NCBI RefSeq assembly: GCF_001567585.1
Contig: NZ_LRQV01000017.1
Coordinates: 1 to 64,000 of the forward strand
Length of the DNA: 64,000 nt
Direction of reading: 5' to 3'
Source: Micromonospora rosaria
GTDB lineage: Bacteria; Actinomycetota; Actinomycetes; Mycobacteriales; Micromonosporaceae
The stretch's first letter is position 1. Each line of letters begins with the position of its first letter. Below are positions 1 to 8,115 of the stretch, in pieces. The notes below the pieces were generated by a model that saw only the letters and a list, made by a program, of their open reading frames with translations, was not told the origin of the DNA and made no database searches. The position numbers were made by a program, and so were the translations under genes.

Positions 1-189
1 GGGGGATGATGCTCGCGGCGTCGTCCGGGCACGGTGGGGATCAGCACCCCGAGCAGGGGCGGTGACCACGGCCACAATGTGAACGGCGCTCGCGACATTG
101 TCGGGTCGCCGACCGGCCCGGCGGGAGACCCGGGCCGGTCACCATCCGATAACTATCGGGAATACGACAGCTAACGGCGCTTCCGCCGG
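1..189. other. Left edge, no gene seen
   Basis: This stretch lies downstream of the minus-strand aminotransferase. I see no convincing reading frame with actinobacterial codon bias, no strong hairpin and no promoter. It may hold the 3' flank of a gene outside the window. Confidence 0.4.
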
Positions 190-1287
190 CTAGCGGCCCC
201 GGACCTCGGCGACCGCCTCGGCGAGCCGGCGGACCCCCTCGTCGATCCGGTCGGCGGTGACCGCCGAGAAGGCCAGACGCAGCGCGTGCCGCCCGCCCTC
301 GGCGACGAAGTCGCTCCCCTTCACCACGGCGACGCCGCGCTGCGCCGCCGCCGGGGCCAACTGCTCCACGTCGACGTCCTCGGGCAGCTCCACCCAGAGG
401 AAGTAGCCGCCGTCCGGCTCCACGAACCGGGCCTCCGGCAGGTGCCGGCGCAGCGACTCGGCCAGCACCCCGGCCCGCTCGCCGAGCGCGGTCGACACCG
501 TCCGGATCGAGCGGTCGATGTCGCCCGAGACGCAGAACTGGTACACGATCGCCTCGGAGACCATCCCCGGGGAGATGTAGAGGTTCGTCGCCTTCTTCGC
601 GATCTCCGCGATCAGCGCCGCCGGACCGACCAGGTACCCGACCCGCACCCCGGGGCAGACCGTCTTGGTGAAGCTGGAGGCGTGTACCACGACCCCCCGG
701 GTGTCCATCGACAGCATCGACGGCAGCGCCTCACCCCGGAACCGGATGTCCGCGTACGGGTCGTCCTCGAAGATGGTGAAGCCGTACTCCGACGCCAGGT
801 CGAGCAGCTCCCGCCGCTTCTCCAGGGACAGGGTCACCCCGGCGGGGTTCTGGTAGTTCGGGATGACGTGCGCGAGGCGGGGCCGGACCCCCGACTCCAG
901 CAGCTTGCGCAGCTCGGCGGTGTCGAGCCCGTCCGGCTGGATGGTCACCGCGTGCACCTCGCTGCCGAGCTGCCGCAGGTTGAGCAGGGTCCGGTCGTAC
1001 GTCGGACGCTCCACCACCACCGCGTCGCCGGCACGGACCAGGTGGTCGAAGAGGAACGCGTCGGCCTGCAACGAGCCGTTGGTGACCAGCACCTGATCGG
1101 CCTCGACACCGTGCTTGTCGGCGATCCACTGACGCAGGGGCGGGTAGCCGACGGAGGTGCCGTACGCGGTCACCCCGGCGGGGTCGGTGTCGAAGGCGCG
1201 GACGGCGGCGGCCTTGAGGCCCTCGACGTCGACGATGTCCAGCGAGGGAGCGCCACGGGCGAAGGAGATCAGCTGCTCGGCGGTCAT
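190..1287 (-). CDS. PLP-dependent aminotransferase, class I/II (2-aminoadipate transaminase-like)
   Basis: A 365-aa fold-type I aminotransferase of the LysN/MocR-catalytic-domain type, expected to move amino groups between an amino acid and a 2-oxo acid in the cytosol. The PLP-binding lysine is K208 in SSFTKTVCPG. PNYQNPAG lies at 143-150 and FEDDPYAD at 173-180, which supplies the aspartate and tyrosine that contact the cofactor. An early motif, FARGAPSLD, follows the start directly. There is no N-terminal GntR helix-turn-helix domain, so this is the enzyme rather than a MocR regulator. I chose the ATG before TAEQLISF; an in-frame extension to 1374 would add a low-complexity 29-residue tail not typical of the family. 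It is the last gene before the left edge. The exact substrate cannot be read from the sequence. Confidence 0.85.
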   Translation of the reverse strand: MTAEQLISFARGAPSLDIVDVEGLKAAAVRAFDTDPAGVTAYGTSVGYPPLRQWIADKHGVEADQVLVTNGSLQADAFLFDHLVRAGDAVVVERPTYDRTLLNLRQLGSEVHAVTIQPDGLDTAELRKLLESGVRPRLAHVIPNYQNPAGVTLSLEKRRELLDLASEYGFTIFEDDPYADIRFRGEALPSMLSMDTRGVVVHASSFTKTVCPGVRVGYLVGPAALIAEIAKKATNLYISPGMVSEAIVYQFCVSGDIDRSIRTVSTALGERAGVLAESLRRHLPEARFVEPDGGYFLWVELPEDVDVEQLAPAAAQRGVAVVKGSDFVAEGGRHALRLAFSAVTADRIDEGVRRLAEAVAEVRGR

Positions 1288-1404
1288 GGCTTCAGAGCGT
1301 ACGGGCGGCCCTCGGGCAGGTGGCGACGGCACGGCGATGTCCGCATCATGAGCCACCGGGACGGGTGACCCCACCTCCCGACCGACCCTCCCGGCCGACG
1401 CGGG

Positions 1405-1881
1405 TCAGGCCGCCACGGCGAGCGGCCCGGCGGGCCGGTCCACCGCCGGCCGCAGCTCCCGGGAGAGCCCGGCCAACCGCACTCCGAGGGCGAGGTAGAG
1501 CTGCCCCCAGTCGAAGTAGGACCGCCAGGCGACGATCCGGCCCCGCCGGGCCCGGACCACGTCCACCACGTCCCAGCTCACCGTCCGCCCGGTCGGCGCG
1601 ACCGTGCCCAGCGGAGTGTGCAGCACCCCGGTGTGGGTGCCGGTCAGCCGCTGCTCCAACGCCAGCCCGGCGGCGGTCTCCACCCGCCCCACCGGCTCGA
1701 CCGACAGGTCGGGGAAGGCACCCGTCCAGGTCCGCATCAGCGCCGGCAGCTCGATCGGGCGGAGGGTGACACCCGGCATGGCGTAGTGGGCGTCGGGCGC
1801 GTACAGGTCGGGCAGCCGGACCACGTCCCGCCGCAGGACCATCGCGTACTGCTGCCTGGCGAGTCGCTCGGCGGTGCTCAT
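1405..1881 (-). CDS. SnoaL-like/NTF2-fold protein (ester-cyclase-like)
   Basis: A 158-aa protein resembling SnoaL-type NTF2-fold proteins: an N-terminal helix (TAERLARQQYAMVLRRD), then DLYAPDAHYAMPG, a late MRTWTGAFPDLSVE stretch, and the closing beta segment VVDVVRARRGRIVAWRSYFDW. In this fold a cone-shaped cavity binds a small hydrophobic ligand; members include polyketide cyclases, isomerases and non-catalytic proteins. The start is supported by GGAGG five bases upstream of the ATG. No polyketide synthase genes are near, so a cyclase role in a biosynthetic cluster is not supported. Ligand and reaction are unknown. Confidence 0.7.
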   Translation of the reverse strand: MSTAERLARQQYAMVLRRDVVRLPDLYAPDAHYAMPGVTLRPIELPALMRTWTGAFPDLSVEPVGRVETAAGLALEQRLTGTHTGVLHTPLGTVAPTGRTVSWDVVDVVRARRGRIVAWRSYFDWGQLYLALGVRLAGLSRELRPAVDRPAGPLAVAA

Positions 1882-2017
1882 GACGGCCTCCTGCACGGGT
1901 CACGGCCCGTCCGCGCCCGCACCTGAATCCCTACCCGTCGATCCGCCGCTCACACCTCCCCCGCCGCCCGACCGTACGCCGCCGAACCGGCCGTCGCCGA
2001 ACCACGTGCCCGCTCGC

Positions 2018-2023
2018 TACTGT
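2018..2023 (+). promoter_or_regulatory. -10 hexamer TACTGT, leaderless promoter of the NUDIX gene
   Basis: TACTGT ends six bases before the GTG start at 2030 and there is no Shine-Dalgarno sequence, so transcription probably starts at or next to the start codon. Confidence 0.45.
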
Positions 2024-2029
2024 CGTGAC

Positions 2030-2479
2030 GTGCCCACCGAGCCCCTACGCTGCGCCGGCGCGCTGATCGTCGGCGACGACGGCCGCATCTTCTTCCAGCG
2101 ACGCTCCCCCCAGCGGCGCCTCTTCCCGGACTGCTGGGACATCGTCGGCGGCCACCTGGAGCCGGGCGAGGAGATCCAGGACGCGCTGCGCCGCGAGGTG
2201 ACCGAGGAGACCGGCTGGTCCGTCGCCGAGGTCCTCGGCCCGGTCGGCGAGTACCGGTACACCGGCGACGACGGGCTGACCCGGGTGGAGAGCGACTTCC
2301 TGGTCCGCGTCGACGGCGACCTGGCCCGCCCCCGGCTGGAGGAGGGCAAGCACACCGAGTTCCGGTGGCTGGCGGAGGACGAGGTCGGGCTGCTCGACGA
2401 GCACCGCCACGTCAACGACGGGCTGATCCGGCGGATCGCCGAGGACGCCTTCGCCGCCCTCCGCGCGATCGGTCGGTGA
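2030..2479 (+). CDS. NUDIX hydrolase
   Basis: A 149-aa NUDIX hydrolase, which cleaves nucleoside diphosphates linked to another group with Mg2+ or Mn2+. The full NUDIX box is present: GGHLEPGEE continuing to LRREVTEETGW, so GX5EX7REUXEEXGU is matched with all catalytic glutamates. RSPQRRLFPDCWDIV before the box and the DDGLTRVESDFLVRVDGD region after it resemble the IDI-like/MutT group acting on small nucleotide or prenyl-type substrates. The GTG at 2030 was chosen because a -10 hexamer lies six bases upstream; an in-frame extension to 1874 is proline-rich and unlikely. Its stop overlaps the next gene's start by four bases (GTGA), so the two are translationally coupled. Confidence 0.85.
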   Translation: MPTEPLRCAGALIVGDDGRIFFQRRSPQRRLFPDCWDIVGGHLEPGEEIQDALRREVTEETGWSVAEVLGPVGEYRYTGDDGLTRVESDFLVRVDGDLARPRLEEGKHTEFRWLAEDEVGLLDEHRHVNDGLIRRIAEDAFAALRAIGR

Positions 2480-3243
2480 ACGACGCCGTCGCGCTGCCGC
2501 CGCACCGGTTCGCGGGGCTGGTCGCCCCGGCCGTCGACCGGGCGTTCGTCGCCGGCATGCTGGCCGGTCGCGACGGCGGCGGCGCGGAGCTGGGTCAACG
2601 GTACGGCGGCCCGACGGCCACCGGCTTCCTGGTGGAGTTCCGTACCCGACTCGCCGCACCCGGCGGAACGGTCGACGCGGCCGGGTTCGCGGCGGTGACC
2701 CGGCACCGGGACAGCGCCATCTGCCAGCGCGTCCTGGACAAGCACGTGGCGCACGGGATGCTGCACCGCCGGGCCGACGGGGCCATCTGGGCCACCGACC
2801 GGGGGACCGCCTTCCTCACCGAGATGTACCAGGTGCACGGCGAGGTCACCGAGGAGCTCTGGGCCGGGCACGACGACCGGGTGGCCCGGCTGGTCGAGGC
2901 GCTCGGCCGGCTGCTGGCGTACGCCCTGGTGACGGCCGAGGAGTCCGACGAGACGAGCGAGGCGTTCCACGCGGTGGCCCCACCGTACGAGCCGGACGGC
3001 ACCCCGCCCGGTGTGCTGCTGCTCAACCGGCTCGGCTCGCTGCGGTACCACCGCGCGGACGCGCACGCGGCGGCCTGGACCGCGGCGGGGCACACCGCGC
3101 AGACCGTCGACGCCCTCCCCGACGGGCCGGAGCGGCTGGCGATCGAGCTGGAGACCAACCGCCGGGCGGCCGGGCCGTACGCCGCCCTGACCGCCGACGA
3201 GCGCCTGGCGATGCTGGCCGACCTGGCGGCTCTGCCCGGCTGA
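2476..3243 (+). CDS. Unrecognised protein with winged-helix-like centre
   Basis: A 255-aa protein, mostly alpha-helical by composition, translated from a GTG that overlaps the NUDIX stop. I do not recognise the family. The middle (about residues 70-110) reads ICQRVLDKHVAHGML, then a short hairpin with DGAIWATDRG, then another helix; this helix-turn-helix plus wing pattern occurs in MarR/PadR-like domains. The C-terminal half contains RLGSLRYHRADAHAAAW and ends with a helical pair. There is no signal peptide, membrane segment or cysteine motif. Coupling to the NUDIX gene suggests the two are made together, but the shared job is unknown. Confidence 0.6.
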   Translation: MNDAVALPPHRFAGLVAPAVDRAFVAGMLAGRDGGGAELGQRYGGPTATGFLVEFRTRLAAPGGTVDAAGFAAVTRHRDSAICQRVLDKHVAHGMLHRRADGAIWATDRGTAFLTEMYQVHGEVTEELWAGHDDRVARLVEALGRLLAYALVTAEESDETSEAFHAVAPPYEPDGTPPGVLLLNRLGSLRYHRADAHAAAWTAAGHTAQTVDALPDGPERLAIELETNRRAAGPYAALTADERLAMLADLAALPG

Positions 3244-3343
3244 CCTCGCGGGCCCGGCCCGGCTGACCGGTTGCGCAGGGGGCCGCCGGCCGGCAGCGCT
3301 ATCCTCCACCGGTGACCGCAGTCGGACGAGGGAGGACGTCGAC

Positions 3344-4075
3344 ATGATCGGGATGGTGCTCGCCGCCGGTGCGGGACGCCGGCTGCGGCCGTACACCGAC
3401 ACACTGCCCAAGGCGCTGGTGCCGGTGGACGGGGAGACCACCATCCTGGACATCGCGCTGCGCAACCTCGCCGAGGTGGGGCTCCGGGAGATCGTGATCG
3501 TGGTCGGGTACGCCGCCGACGCGGTCCGGGACCGCCGGGCCGACCTGGAGCAGCGGTACGGCGTCACGCTCACCCTGGTGCACAACGACCGGGCCGAGGA
3601 GTGGAACAACGCGTACTCGCTCTGGCTGGCCCGGGAGCACTTCGCCCGGGGCGTGCTGCTGGTCAACGGGGACACCGTGCACCCGGTGAGCGTGGAGAAG
3701 ACCCTGCTGGCCGAGCGCGGCCCCGGGATCCTGCTCGCCGTGGACACCCTCAAGACGCTGGCCGACGAGGAGATGAAGACGACCTTCGACGCCGCCGGCC
3801 AGCTCACCCGGATCACCAAGCTGATGGACCCGGGCGAGGCGTACGGGGAGTACATCGGCGCGACGCTGATCGAGCCGCAGGTGGCCGACGCGCTCGCCGA
3901 CGCGCTGGAGGCGACCTGGCGGCGGGACCCGAACCTCTACTACGAGGACGGGTACCAGGAGTTCGCCGACCGAGGCGGCGAGGTCCGGGCGGCCCCGATC
4001 GGGGACGTGGCCTGGGTGGAGGTCGACAACCACGACGACCTGGCCCGGGCGCGGGAGATCGCGTGCCGCTACTAG
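3344..4075 (+). CDS. NDP-sugar/phosphocholine-type nucleotidyltransferase
   Basis: A 243-aa nucleotidyltransferase of the GT-A fold. The N-terminal signature LAAGAGRRLRPYT with LPKALVPV (residues 6-28) binds the NTP; NNAYSLWLA and LLVNGDT (about 87-110) hold the metal-binding aspartate, and DVAWVEVDNHDDLA near the end gives a second acidic site. The short length and the NNAYSL motif fit the phosphocholine or inositol-phosphate cytidylyltransferase group better than the longer glucose-1-phosphate enzymes. It probably activates a phosphorylated alcohol to its CDP form. GGGAGG precedes the ATG. The next gene begins inside this gene's 3' end, and the third gene of the cassette is a CDP-alcohol transferase, consistent with a CDP-linked product. 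Confidence 0.8.
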   Translation: MIGMVLAAGAGRRLRPYTDTLPKALVPVDGETTILDIALRNLAEVGLREIVIVVGYAADAVRDRRADLEQRYGVTLTLVHNDRAEEWNNAYSLWLAREHFARGVLLVNGDTVHPVSVEKTLLAERGPGILLAVDTLKTLADEEMKTTFDAAGQLTRITKLMDPGEAYGEYIGATLIEPQVADALADALEATWRRDPNLYYEDGYQEFADRGGEVRAAPIGDVAWVEVDNHDDLARAREIACRY

Positions 4076-5130
4076 CCCGCACGGTCAACACGCCGCTGGC
4101 GATCGAGGTACGCCGGGGCGCGGTGGCCGACCTGGGCCCGCTCCTGGCCGACCGACGGATCTCGGCCGGCGGGGACGTGGCGGTGGTGGTCGGCCCCGGG
4201 CAGGGCGAGAAGATCGCCGAGCTGTGCCGGCCGACGCTCGGCTCCGCCGACGTCTTCACCGTCACCGGCGGCACCGTCGACTCCGCCAACGAGCTGGGGG
4301 ACCGGCTGCGGCGGCGCAACTACGACGCGGTGGTCGGCATCGGCGGCGGCAAGACCATCGACACCGCCAAGTACGCCGCCACCCGGTACGCCATCCCGAT
4401 GGTGACCGTGGCGACCAGCCTGGCCAACGACGGCATCGCCTCCCCGGTGGCCTCGCTGACCCACGAGGGCGGCAAGGGCTCGTACGGGGTGCACATCCCG
4501 ATCGCGGTCATGGTCGACCTGGACTTCGTGGAGAACGGGCCGGACCGGCAGACCCAGGCCGGCATCGGGGACGCGGTGAGCAACCTCAGCGCCTGCGCCG
4601 ACTGGGAACTGGCCCACGAGGTCCGCGGCGAGCCGATCGACGGGCTGGCCGTCACCCTGGCCCGGACCGGCGCCGAGGCGCTGATCAACCACCCCGGCAC
4701 GATCACCGACGACGGCTTCCTGACCACCCTGGCCGAGGCGCTGATCCTGGGCGGCATCTCGATGTCGATCTGCGGGTCGAGCCGCCCGGCCAGCGGCGGC
4801 GACCACGAGATCTCGCACGCGATCGAGCACCTGCACCCGGGCCGGTCCTCGCACGGCGAGCAGGCCGGCCTCGGCGCGCTGTTCTGCACCTTCCTCCGAG
4901 GTGACCGGGAACGCTTCGGTCAGCTCGCCCGCTGCCTGCACCGGCACGGGCTGGCCACCCGCCCGGCCGACCTGGGCCTGGACGACGAGCAGTTCGTCGA
5001 GGTCGTGCAGTACGCCCCCCGGACCCGGCCGGACCGCTACACCATCCTCGAACACCTCACGCTGACGCCTGCGGAGACCCGGAGGCGGCTTGGAGAGTAC
5101 GCCGATGAACTACGCCAGCACGTTGGCTGA
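4063..5130 (+). CDS. Glycerol-1-phosphate dehydrogenase-like, iron-containing alcohol dehydrogenase family
   Basis: A 355-aa member of the dehydroquinate-synthase/iron alcohol dehydrogenase superfamily, most like sn-glycerol-1-phosphate dehydrogenase, which reduces dihydroxyacetone phosphate with NAD(P)H. GIGGGKTIDTAKY (about 92-104) is the nucleotide-binding loop, TSLANDGIASP (118-128) the substrate region, and SSRPASGGDHEISHAIE (239-255) is a strong family signature. D170, H248 and H264 stand where archaeal G1P dehydrogenases place their zinc ligands. The GTG start lies 13 bases inside the preceding gene, and the next gene begins 26 bases before this one stops, so the three genes form a tight operon. 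Whether the product is G1P or another polyol phosphate is not shown. Confidence 0.8.
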   Translation: MPLLARTVNTPLAIEVRRGAVADLGPLLADRRISAGGDVAVVVGPGQGEKIAELCRPTLGSADVFTVTGGTVDSANELGDRLRRRNYDAVVGIGGGKTIDTAKYAATRYAIPMVTVATSLANDGIASPVASLTHEGGKGSYGVHIPIAVMVDLDFVENGPDRQTQAGIGDAVSNLSACADWELAHEVRGEPIDGLAVTLARTGAEALINHPGTITDDGFLTTLAEALILGGISMSICGSSRPASGGDHEISHAIEHLHPGRSSHGEQAGLGALFCTFLRGDRERFGQLARCLHRHGLATRPADLGLDDEQFVEVVQYAPRTRPDRYTILEHLTLTPAETRRRLGEYADELRQHVG

Positions 5131-5827
5131 GCTGTCCCGGCCGTCCGTCGCCGACTTCCACCGGGTCAACCGGGGCGGCGGCCTGTTCAGCGAGTCGGTC
5201 AGCCAGTGGCTGGGCGCGGTCTTCGCGCTGGTCGCCCAGCGGCTCGGGCTGCGCCCCACCGTGCTGACCATCACCAACCTGGTGCTCGGGCTGGCCACCT
5301 CGGTCACCGTGGTCGCGCTCGCGCCGGCCGTCGCCGACGGTACGGTGCCGGCCTGGCTGGTCGGGCTGGTCGCGCTGGTCGGCTGGCAGGTGGCGTACGC
5401 CCTGGACTGCGCCGACGGTCAGCTCGCCCGGGTCACCGGGCAGGGCAGCCCGGCCGGCGCCCGGGTGGACGTGCTCTGTGACGTGGCCGCCCAGATCGCC
5501 CTGGTGGCCGCTCTGGGGGCGACCGCCGTGGCGCAGCGCCCCGACACCCCGACCTGGCTGGTGGCGGTCTTCGCCGGCACCTGGATGGTCAACCTGGTCA
5601 CCTCGGTGATGCAGTCCGGCCCGAACGCGGCCAGCATGGTCACCTCCACCTCCCTGCCGGTACGCCTGGTGAAGCTGGTCCGCGACTACGGCGCGGTGAT
5701 CTTCGCGGCGGCCCTGGTGCTGGCCTTCGCCCCGGCGCTGGTCTTCTGGGTGATCGTGGCGTTCACGGTCGTCAACGGCGGCTTCCTGCTCGCCAGCATC
5801 GCCTTCTCCGCCCGCGCCTCGCTGTAA
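5105..5827 (+). CDS. CDP-alcohol phosphatidyltransferase family protein
   Basis: A 240-aa integral membrane enzyme of the CDP-alcohol phosphotransferase family, which moves a phosphoalcohol from CDP-alcohol to an acceptor alcohol. The complete active-site motif DxxDG(x)2AR(x)8G(x)3D(x)3D is present: D101, D104, G105, A108, R109, then G118, D122 and D126. About six hydrophobic helices surround it (52-75, 82-100, 125-145, 155-170, 193-215, 215-235). The ATG at 5105 has GGAGAG seven bases upstream; a TTG 15 bases earlier is an alternative. It follows the dehydrogenase with a 26-bp overlap. Its TAA stop is part of a palindromic repeat (5824-5881). Confidence 0.85.
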   Translation: MNYASTLAELSRPSVADFHRVNRGGGLFSESVSQWLGAVFALVAQRLGLRPTVLTITNLVLGLATSVTVVALAPAVADGTVPAWLVGLVALVGWQVAYALDCADGQLARVTGQGSPAGARVDVLCDVAAQIALVAALGATAVAQRPDTPTWLVAVFAGTWMVNLVTSVMQSGPNAASMVTSTSLPVRLVKLVRDYGAVIFAAALVLAFAPALVFWVIVAFTVVNGGFLLASIAFSARASL

Positions 5828-5881
5828 GGAAGGGCCCCCTGTTAACGCTTACGGTAGAGAAGGGCACCCTTCTCACACACC
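5824..5881 (+). repeat. Palindromic 3'-end element, copy 1
   Basis: Inverted ends (GTAAGGAAGGGCCCC and GGGCACCCTTCTCACACACC) flank the core CTGTTAACGCTTACGGTAGA. The element's first TAA is the stop codon of the CDP-alcohol transferase. The right arm has diverged more than in the other copies. Confidence 0.85.
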
Positions 5882-6130
5882 GAGCGGCAGGGCCCTGCCG
5901 TAGAACGATGGACCCATGGGGGCACGGAAATCGGCGGCGCGCAGCTTCACGTCCGAGACGACGTCTTCGAGCTGGTTCTCGGCCATGTCGCGGTTCCGCG
6001 GCAGTTTGTCGAGTAGGACGATCTCCCGCTTGCCGCCGTGCCATCCCGATGATCGTTCGTCGGTACAGACGAGCTTCTCGGACCTGGTGGCGGTCGAGTG
6101 CTGCAGCGTAACCTGCCTGACTGCGACCAC
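5873..6130 (-). CDS. Small unrecognised ORF or gene remnant
   Basis: An open frame of 85 codons with good GC bias at third positions (KREIVLLDKLPRNRDMAENQLED and on to LRAADFRAPMGPS). It starts with GTG, without a Shine-Dalgarno sequence or a clear promoter. The sequence looks like the C-terminal part of a larger protein; an in-frame stop lies seven codons upstream, so if it is a fragment the 5' part has been lost. It is convergent with the CDP-alcohol transferase, and its stop lies within repeat copy 1. I do not recognise a family. Confidence 0.35.
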   Translation of the reverse strand: MVAVRQVTLQHSTATRSEKLVCTDERSSGWHGGKREIVLLDKLPRNRDMAENQLEDVVSDVKLRAADFRAPMGPSFYGRALPLGV

Positions 6131-6231
6131 AGCGGACGCCGATCGAACATCTCACCCGTCAATACGACATTCACCCGGTCAGCGGTCTGAGAAAACGGTC
6201 GGGATGGGATGACGCAGAGGAGTTCAAAGGC

Positions 6232-6951
6232 ATGGAGAAGGGCGCCCACGACGAATCGGCTCCGCCAGCAGCCGTACGCGGGCAGAAGGTCCTCGACCTT
6301 CTGCACAAGGCGATCGACATGCAGGGCCCCCTGGTGCAGAGGAATATCGCCCGGGCCTGCCAGCGCAAGCCGGAGGCGACACCAGCAGAGGTGATCCGCA
6401 ATCTGGAACGGATGTACGTCAGCGCCCTGACCGGGACAGGTGCTGCAGTCGGCGGAGCGGCAGCCGCGCCCGGCGTAGGCACGGGAGTCGCACTGGCACT
6501 GTCGGCCGGAGAGTTTCTCTCATCTCTTGAGCTGAGTGCCCTCTTCGCGCTCTCGATCGCCGAAGTCCACGGAGTCCCCATCGACGAACTCGAGCGGCGC
6601 CGCACGATCGTGCTGGGAATCATGCTGGGCGGGTCCGCCTCCGCCACCATCACCAAGGTCGCCGAGCGTACGGGGCAACACTGGGGACGTCAGGTTGTCG
6701 CCAAGGTGCCGGTCGAGACGTTACGTCAGATCAACAGAGTCTTGGGGCCGCACTTCATCACGAAGTACGGGACCAAGCAGGGGATCATCGTCCTCGGTCG
6801 TGCGGCACCGTTCGGTATCGGCGCGGTGATCGGTGGTGGCGCCAACGCCGCCCTCGCCACTCTCAGCGTGCGGGCCGGTCGTCGCGCATTCGGCCCACCC
6901 CCGGCGTCGTGGCCAGGGCAGACGCCCAGCAGACTGCCACCGTCCGAGTGA
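6232..6951 (+). CDS. EcsC-like membrane-associated hypothetical protein
   Basis: A 239-aa protein with an Ala/Gly-rich hydrophobic segment, TGTGAAVGGAAAAPGVGTG (about 63-82), followed by LSAGEFLSSLELSALFALSIAEVHG, and a second glycine-rich hydrophobic stretch (GIIVLGRAAPFGIGAVIGGG, about 184-203). This pattern resembles EcsC-type proteins, which associate with membranes and have no defined biochemical role. GAGGAG lies nine bases before the ATG. Base composition is lower in GC than in neighbouring genes, and residue 164 is encoded by TTA (6721-6723), a rare codon in such genomes, which suggests acquired DNA or bldA-tRNA dependence. It opens the accessory island that runs to 16481. Confidence 0.55.
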   Translation: MEKGAHDESAPPAAVRGQKVLDLLHKAIDMQGPLVQRNIARACQRKPEATPAEVIRNLERMYVSALTGTGAAVGGAAAAPGVGTGVALALSAGEFLSSLELSALFALSIAEVHGVPIDELERRRTIVLGIMLGGSASATITKVAERTGQHWGRQVVAKVPVETLRQINRVLGPHFITKYGTKQGIIVLGRAAPFGIGAVIGGGANAALATLSVRAGRRAFGPPPASWPGQTPSRLPPSE

Positions 6952-7036
6952 GGTGCACCTGCCTCCCGCCGTTACGGGATAGCGAGAGCGCCCCGACTCC
7001 GGAACGCGGAGCCGGGTCAGCTGGCGAGAGTCCGGG

Positions 7037-7231
7037 CTAGCTGTTCTTGAGGGAGTGGAGGAAGGTACGCCAGCCCTGGGCGTCGAAGGCCAGCGTGGGG
7101 CCGGCCTTGTCCTTGCTGTCCCGAACGGCGACCCCGTCGCGGAGGTCCGCCACTTCGACACACGCGCCGCCGTTGGCGTCACTGCGGGTGGACTTGCGCC
7201 ACACCGCGCCGGTGAGGTTCGGGTTCGACAT
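7037..7231 (-). CDS. DUF397 small protein
   Basis: A 64-aa DUF397 protein with the family hallmarks TGAVWRKSTRSDANGGACVEVA, then VAVRDSKDKAGPTLAF and a terminal WRTFLHSLK helix. DUF397 proteins are encoded next to XRE-DUF5753 regulators in actinomycetes and are thought to bind and modulate them in development-related switches such as the whiJ type; some work as antitoxin-like partners. Its start lies nine bases after the stop of the regulator gene, so the two form one transcript. Confidence 0.9.
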   Translation of the reverse strand: MSNPNLTGAVWRKSTRSDANGGACVEVADLRDGVAVRDSKDKAGPTLAFDAQGWRTFLHSLKNS

Positions 7232-7239
7232 GTCAGCCT

Positions 7240-8067
7240 CTACTTCATCTCGTCGGCGATTCGCAGGATGAGCCTGCGGGACTCTGCCGGCCCCAAAGCC
7301 GCAGCCCGGAGCCCATCCCACAGCCGATTGTAGGCCCGCAGCGCCTCGGGACTGTCGAGGTAATCCGCGTCCGTGAACGTCTCCAGGTAGACGACGTCTG
7401 AGGCGACCTCCTCGCCGAACCGGAGGATGATGAAATTGAACGAGGCCACCACATACGTCTCGGCATCGAACGGAAAGACCTGAATCGTGACGTTCGGTCG
7501 CTTGGCGAGCGTGGCGATATGGGATAGCTGATCCCGCATCGTCGCCCCGTCACCGAGGTTCCGCCGCAGGGCCGACTCACTGAGGATGAAGCTCAACTCC
7601 GGGCCGTCCGAGCGATCGATGACCTTTTGTCGTTCGAGGCGCACTGCGATCTGCCGCTCGACGTCCTCCCCGTCGATCATCGCCCGAATGTAGGGCTCGG
7701 TCTGGAGGATGCCGGGGATGACCTCAGGCTGGTACCAACGGATCTCTGCCGCGTCCGCCTCCAGGTCGAGGTACTGACGGAACCAGTCCGGGATCACGTT
7801 CCGGTAGCCGCTCCACCGCCCCCGCTGCCGTCCGGCGCGGGCAAGCTCCCGGAGCGGCTCAGCCTCCTCCCCGGTTACGCCGTAGAAATCGAGCAGCAGC
7901 TTCAGGTCGGTCAGCCGGATGCCGGACTGACCCAGCTCCAACCGACTGATCTTGCTCGATGCGGAATCGATGACCTCCGCCGCCTCGTCCGGCCTCTTGC
8001 CTGCGGCCTCTCGGGCTCGCCTGAGGGCGTTGCCCAAGCGACGCCGCTGGATCGTTGGGGTGACCAT
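7240..8067 (-). CDS. XRE-family regulator with DUF5753 domain
   Basis: A 275-aa regulator. Residues about 6-60 form an XRE helix-turn-helix (LGNALRRAREAAGKRPDEAAEVI, then SASSKISRLELGQSGIR). The rest is a DUF5753 domain: WFRQYLDLEADAAEIRWYQPEVIPGILQTEPYIRAMI, RLERQKVI, SESALRRNLGD, VTIQVFPF and the final LRAAALGPAESRRLILRIADEM. DUF5753 is the likely ligand- or partner-sensing part; DUF397 is its usual partner and is encoded next. It is divergent from the small-gene operon, and the space between holds two inverted repeats that are candidate operators. The ATG at 8067 precedes a typical family N-terminus. Confidence 0.9.
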   Translation of the reverse strand: MVTPTIQRRRLGNALRRAREAAGKRPDEAAEVIDSASSKISRLELGQSGIRLTDLKLLLDFYGVTGEEAEPLRELARAGRQRGRWSGYRNVIPDWFRQYLDLEADAAEIRWYQPEVIPGILQTEPYIRAMIDGEDVERQIAVRLERQKVIDRSDGPELSFILSESALRRNLGDGATMRDQLSHIATLAKRPNVTIQVFPFDAETYVVASFNFIILRFGEEVASDVVYLETFTDADYLDSPEALRAYNRLWDGLRAAALGPAESRRLILRIADEMK

Positions 8068-8115
8068 GCGGCGAGTATTCCGCCTCCTCGACCGCCGGCC
8101 AGACGACACGCCGAA

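Noticed and set aside
1405..1881. Part of an aromatic polyketide cluster
   Set aside because: The protein has a SnoaL-like fold, but no polyketide synthase, acyl carrier protein or tailoring genes are near.
2017..3855. Long minus-strand frame opposite the NUDIX and nucleotidyltransferase genes
   Set aside because: It spans three well-supported plus-strand genes, its composition is Ser/Arg-rich and no family motif is visible.
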